Positions 61,085-64,000 of a DNA stretch of 64,000 bases are shown piece by piece. Under the pieces are notes generated by a model. The model worked only from the letters and a program-made list of their open reading frames with translations. It did no database searches and had not been told where the DNA came from. This DNA comes from Streptomyces celluloflavus. Its GTDB lineage: Bacteria; Actinomycetota; Actinomycetes; Streptomycetales; Streptomycetaceae. The stretch lies in assembly GCA_000720995.1 (NCBI GenBank), contig JOEL01000022.1, positions 36,303-100,302 of the forward strand, read 5' to 3'. Position 1 is the stretch's first letter. The number at the start of each line of letters is the position of its first letter. Position numbers and translations under genes: made by a program.

Positions 61085-62798
61085 TCTGACGCGCCAGGAG
61101 TACGCCGACCTCTTCGGCCCGACCGCCGGTGACCGCATCCGGCTCGCCGACACCGATGTCGTCATCGAGATCACCGAGGACCGCTCGGGCGGGCCCGGCC
61201 GGGCCGGCGACGAAGCCGTCTTCGGCGGCGGCAAGGTGATCCGCGAATCGATGGGCCAGTCGCGCACCACCCGCGCCGAGGGCGCCCCCGACACCGTGAT
61301 CACCGGTGCCGTCGTGCTCGACCACTGGGGCATCGTCAAGGCCGACGTGGGGATCCGCGACGGCCGGATCACCGCCCTGGGCAAGGCCGGCAACCCCGAG
61401 ACGATGGACGGTGTCCACCCCGACCTCGTCATCGGCCCCGAAACCGAGGTCATCGCCGGCAACGGCAAGATCCTCACCGCCGGCGCCATCGACACCCACG
61501 TCCACTTCATCTGCCCCCAGCAGGTGGACGAGGCCCTCGCCTCGGGCGTCACCACACTCGTCGGCGGCGGCACCGGACCGGCCGAGGGCAGCAAGGCCAC
61601 CACCATCACCCCCGGCGCCTGGCACATCGCCCGGCTCTTCGAGTCGATGGACTCGCTGCCGGTCAACGTCGGCCTGCTCGGCAAGGGCAACACCATGTCG
61701 ACCGCGTCGATGCGCGACCAGCTGCGGGCCGGCATCCTCGGCTTCAAGATCCATGAGGACTGGGGCGCGACCCCTGCCGTACTCGACGCCTGCCTGGGCA
61801 TCTGCGAGGAGAGCGGCGCCCAGCTCGCGATCCACACCGACACCCTCAACGAGGCCGGATTCCTCGGCGACACCCTCGCCGCCATCGCCGGCCGCTCCAT
61901 CCACGCGTTCCACGTCGAGGGCGCCGGCGGCGGCCACGCCCCCGACATGATCGCGATGGTCTCCGAGCCGAACGTGCTGCCCGCGTCGACCAACCCCACG
62001 CGGCCGCACACCGTCAACACCGTCGAGGAACACCTCGACATGCTGATGGTCTGCCACCACCTCAACCCCGCCGTCCCGGAGGACCTCGCCTTCGCCGAGT
62101 CCCGGATCCGGCCCTCCACCATCGCCGCCGAGGACATCCTGCACGACCTCGGCGCCATCTCGATCATGTCCTCCGACGCCCAGGCCATGGGCCGGATCGG
62201 CGAGGTCGTGATGCGTACGTGGCAGACCGCGCACGTGATGAAGCGCCGCCGCGGCACCCTCCCCGGCGACGGCGGCGCGGACAACAACCGGGCCCGCAGG
62301 TACGTCGCGAAGTACACCATCAACCCGGCCGTCGCCCAGGGCATCGACCACCTCGTCGGCTCGGTCGAGGACGGCAAGCTGGCCGACCTCGTCCTGTGGG
62401 ACCCGGCGTTCTTCGGCGTCAAGCCGCTGCTCGTCATCAAGGGCGGCCAGATCGCGTACGCGCAGGTGGGCGACGCCAACGCGTCCATCCCCACCCCGCA
62501 GCCGATCCTGCCCCGCCCGATGTTCGGCGCCACCGGCAAGGCCCCGGGCAGCAACTCCGTCAACTTCGTCTCCCAGCAGGCCCTGGAGGACGGTCTCCCC
62601 GAGCGGCTGCCCCTGGCGAAGTCCTTCGAGGCCATCCGCAGCACCCGCGGTGTCACCAAGGCGGACATGCGCAACAACGACGCGCTGCCGCGGGTCCACG
62701 TCGACCCCGACACCTTCACGGTGACCATCGACGGCGACGTGGTCGAACCCGCGCCCGCCGCCGAACTGCCCATGGCCCAGCGGTACTTCCTCTTCTGA
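61077..62798 (+). CDS. ureC: Urease subunit alpha (catalytic)
   Basis: The 573-residue catalytic subunit. Nickel ligands and active-site residues are visible: [12 protein letters not shown] (His-x-His), Lys224 in [11 protein letters not shown], the residue carbamylated to bridge the two nickels, [19 protein letters not shown] and MVCHHLNP on the mobile flap. Start ATG at 61077 ([20 protein letters not shown]), as in the family; frame upstream overlaps ureB. Confidence 0.96.
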   Translation: MADLTRQEYADLFGPTAGDRIRLADTDVVIEITEDRSGGPGRAGDEAVFGGGKVIRESMGQSRTTRAEGAPDTVITGAVVLDHWGIVKADVGIRDGRITALGKAGNPETMDGVHPDLVIGPETEVIAGNGKILTAGAIDTHVHFICPQQVDEALASGVTTLVGGGTGPAEGSKATTITPGAWHIARLFESMDSLPVNVGLLGKGNTMSTASMRDQLRAGILGFKIHEDWGATPAVLDACLGICEESGAQLAIHTDTLNEAGFLGDTLAAIAGRSIHAFHVEGAGGGHAPDMIAMVSEPNVLPASTNPTRPHTVNTVEEHLDMLMVCHHLNPAVPEDLAFAESRIRPSTIAAEDILHDLGAISIMSSDAQAMGRIGEVVMRTWQTAHVMKRRRGTLPGDGGADNNRARRYVAKYTINPAVAQGIDHLVGSVEDGKLADLVLWDPAFFGVKPLLVIKGGQIAYAQVGDANASIPTPQPILPRPMFGATGKAPGSNSVNFVSQQALEDGLPERLPLAKSFEAIRSTRGVTKADMRNNDALPRVHVDPDTFTVTIDGDVVEPAPAAELPMAQRYFLF

Positions 62799-62831
62799 TG
62801 CACCGCCGATGAACAACCCGGAGTACCACCG

Positions 62832-63506
62832 ATGAGCCGCGCAGCGTTGCTCGTCCTCGCCGACGGCCGGTTCCCCGCCGGTGGGCACGCCCACTCGGGC
62901 GGTGCCGAACCGGCCGTCACCGCGGGACGCATCAAGGACGCAGCCACCCTGGAGAACTTCTGCCGCGGACGGCTGCACACCGCGGGCCTGGTCGCCGCCG
63001 GACTGGCCGCCGCGGCCGCCGCCGGCTGCGATCCGCTGCTCCTGGACGACGCCGCCGACGCCCGTACCCCTGTACCGGCGCTGCGGCAGGTGGCCAGACG
63101 GCTCGGCCGGCAGATGATGCGGGCCGCCCGCGCCGCCTGGCCGAGCGACGCGCTCGACGCGCTCGCCGCGGCCCGTCCGCGCGGCGCCCACCAGCCCGTC
63201 GTCCTCGGCCTCGCCGCCCGGTCCGCGGGCCTGACCGCCCTCGACGCCGCGTACGCCGTGGCCTACGAGAACATCAGCGGCCCGGCCACCGCGGCCGTCC
63301 GGCTGCTGAGCCTGGACCCCTTCGACGCCACCGCCGTCCTCGCGCACCTCGCCGCCGACCTCGACCAGGTCGCCGTCCAGGGCACCGAGGCCGCCCTGCG
63401 CGTCCCCACCGAGGGAGTCGATGTGCTGCCCGCGGCCTCCGCGCCGCTGCTCGACATCACCGCCGAACAGCACGCCGCCTGGCCGGTACGGCTCTTCGCC
63501 TCCTGA
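62832..63506 (+). CDS. ureF: Urease accessory protein UreF
   Basis: A 224-residue helical Ure[21 protein letters not shown] near the N terminus, the diagnostic (S/D)-x-x-FP-x-G-x-x-x-HSxG pattern, then [19 protein letters not shown]. It regulates UreG GTPase activity during nickel insertion and connects UreG to UreD/H and the apo-urease. Confidence 0.92.
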   Translation: MSRAALLVLADGRFPAGGHAHSGGAEPAVTAGRIKDAATLENFCRGRLHTAGLVAAGLAAAAAAGCDPLLLDDAADARTPVPALRQVARRLGRQMMRAARAAWPSDALDALAAARPRGAHQPVVLGLAARSAGLTALDAAYAVAYENISGPATAAVRLLSLDPFDATAVLAHLAADLDQVAVQGTEAALRVPTEGVDVLPAASAPLLDITAEQHAAWPVRLFAS

Positions 63507-63550
63507 CCCCCGCCGCGCACCCCGCGGCCGCCCGAACCACCGGAGTGACC

Positions 63551-64000
<450 letters not shown>

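Noticed and set aside
61023-63473. An 816-codon minus-strand frame opposite ureC and ureF
   Set aside because: Antisense to unmistakable urease genes.

Overview
The window looks like an accessory stretch of a Streptomyces chromosome (or a close relative). Base composition is very high in G+C with strong third-position bias. Ribosome-binding sites are of the GGAGG/GAAGG type, GTG starts and ATGA/GTGA overlaps are common, and the regulator families (LAL-type LuxR, TetR, MarR, HxlR, anti-sigma-like ATPases, STAS proteins, XapX and DUF6126 membrane peptides) are typical of that genus. Many decayed insertion sequences and gene fragments show repeated insertion and deletion.

Layout. 0-1.5 kb: an isocitrate-lyase/PEP-mutase-like enzyme and two fragments (gpsA, transposase). 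1.6-13.4 kb: a probable small-molecule biosynthetic cluster: a LAL regulator with a TTA codon, an adenosylhomocysteinase-like dehydrogenase, two Gfo/Idh oxidoreductases, a cobalamin-type radical SAM enzyme, two methyltransferases and a beta-lactamase-fold protein whose nucleophile position is Cys. 13.9-18.9 kb: aldehyde dehydrogenase and flavodoxin genes divergent from a TetR gene, then a MarR gene divergent from an amidohydrolase; both intergenic regions carry inverted-repeat operators. 18.9-23.5 kb: mobile-element debris (Tn3-type end, truncated tyrosine recombinase, IS3 remnant, internally deleted IS1182-type element) around a hydrolase/HxlR pair. 23.6-25.4 kb: an ArsR-led signalling operon. 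25.4-40.3 kb: a 13-repeat beta-propeller/CAP protein and a tightly coupled four-gene operon of giant proteins headed by a DUF6603 protein. This operon is my main candidate for an undescribed system. 40.6-48.7 kb: a graveyard of transposase, TnsA-like, hydrogenase and Nudix remnants, with some intact genes (two small unknowns, Nudix, ArsR, STAS, PhnA) and a frameshifted comB-like gene. 48.7-52.3 kb: a TetR gene and two copies of a XapX-XapX-DAPG-hydrolase module. 53.4-56.8 kb: an arsR-sulP-PPOX-HATPase-STAS operon. 57.6-60 kb: clpP and a small partner gene divergent from a solitary YefM-type antitoxin, then a secreted M28 aminopeptidase. 60.4-64 kb: ureA-ureB-ureC-ureF-ureG, with ureG cut by the window edge.

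How the parts fit. Three paralogous ArsR regulators (about 24, 45 and 56.6 kb), each with its own palindrome upstream, sit beside STAS or HATPase proteins and look like variants of one regulatory design. Tn3-type transposase ends in the same orientation near 19.4 and 40.6 kb share a hairpin sequence and bracket the DUF6603 region, which suggests island-like acquisition. All family assignments come from reading motifs by eye; no database search was run.
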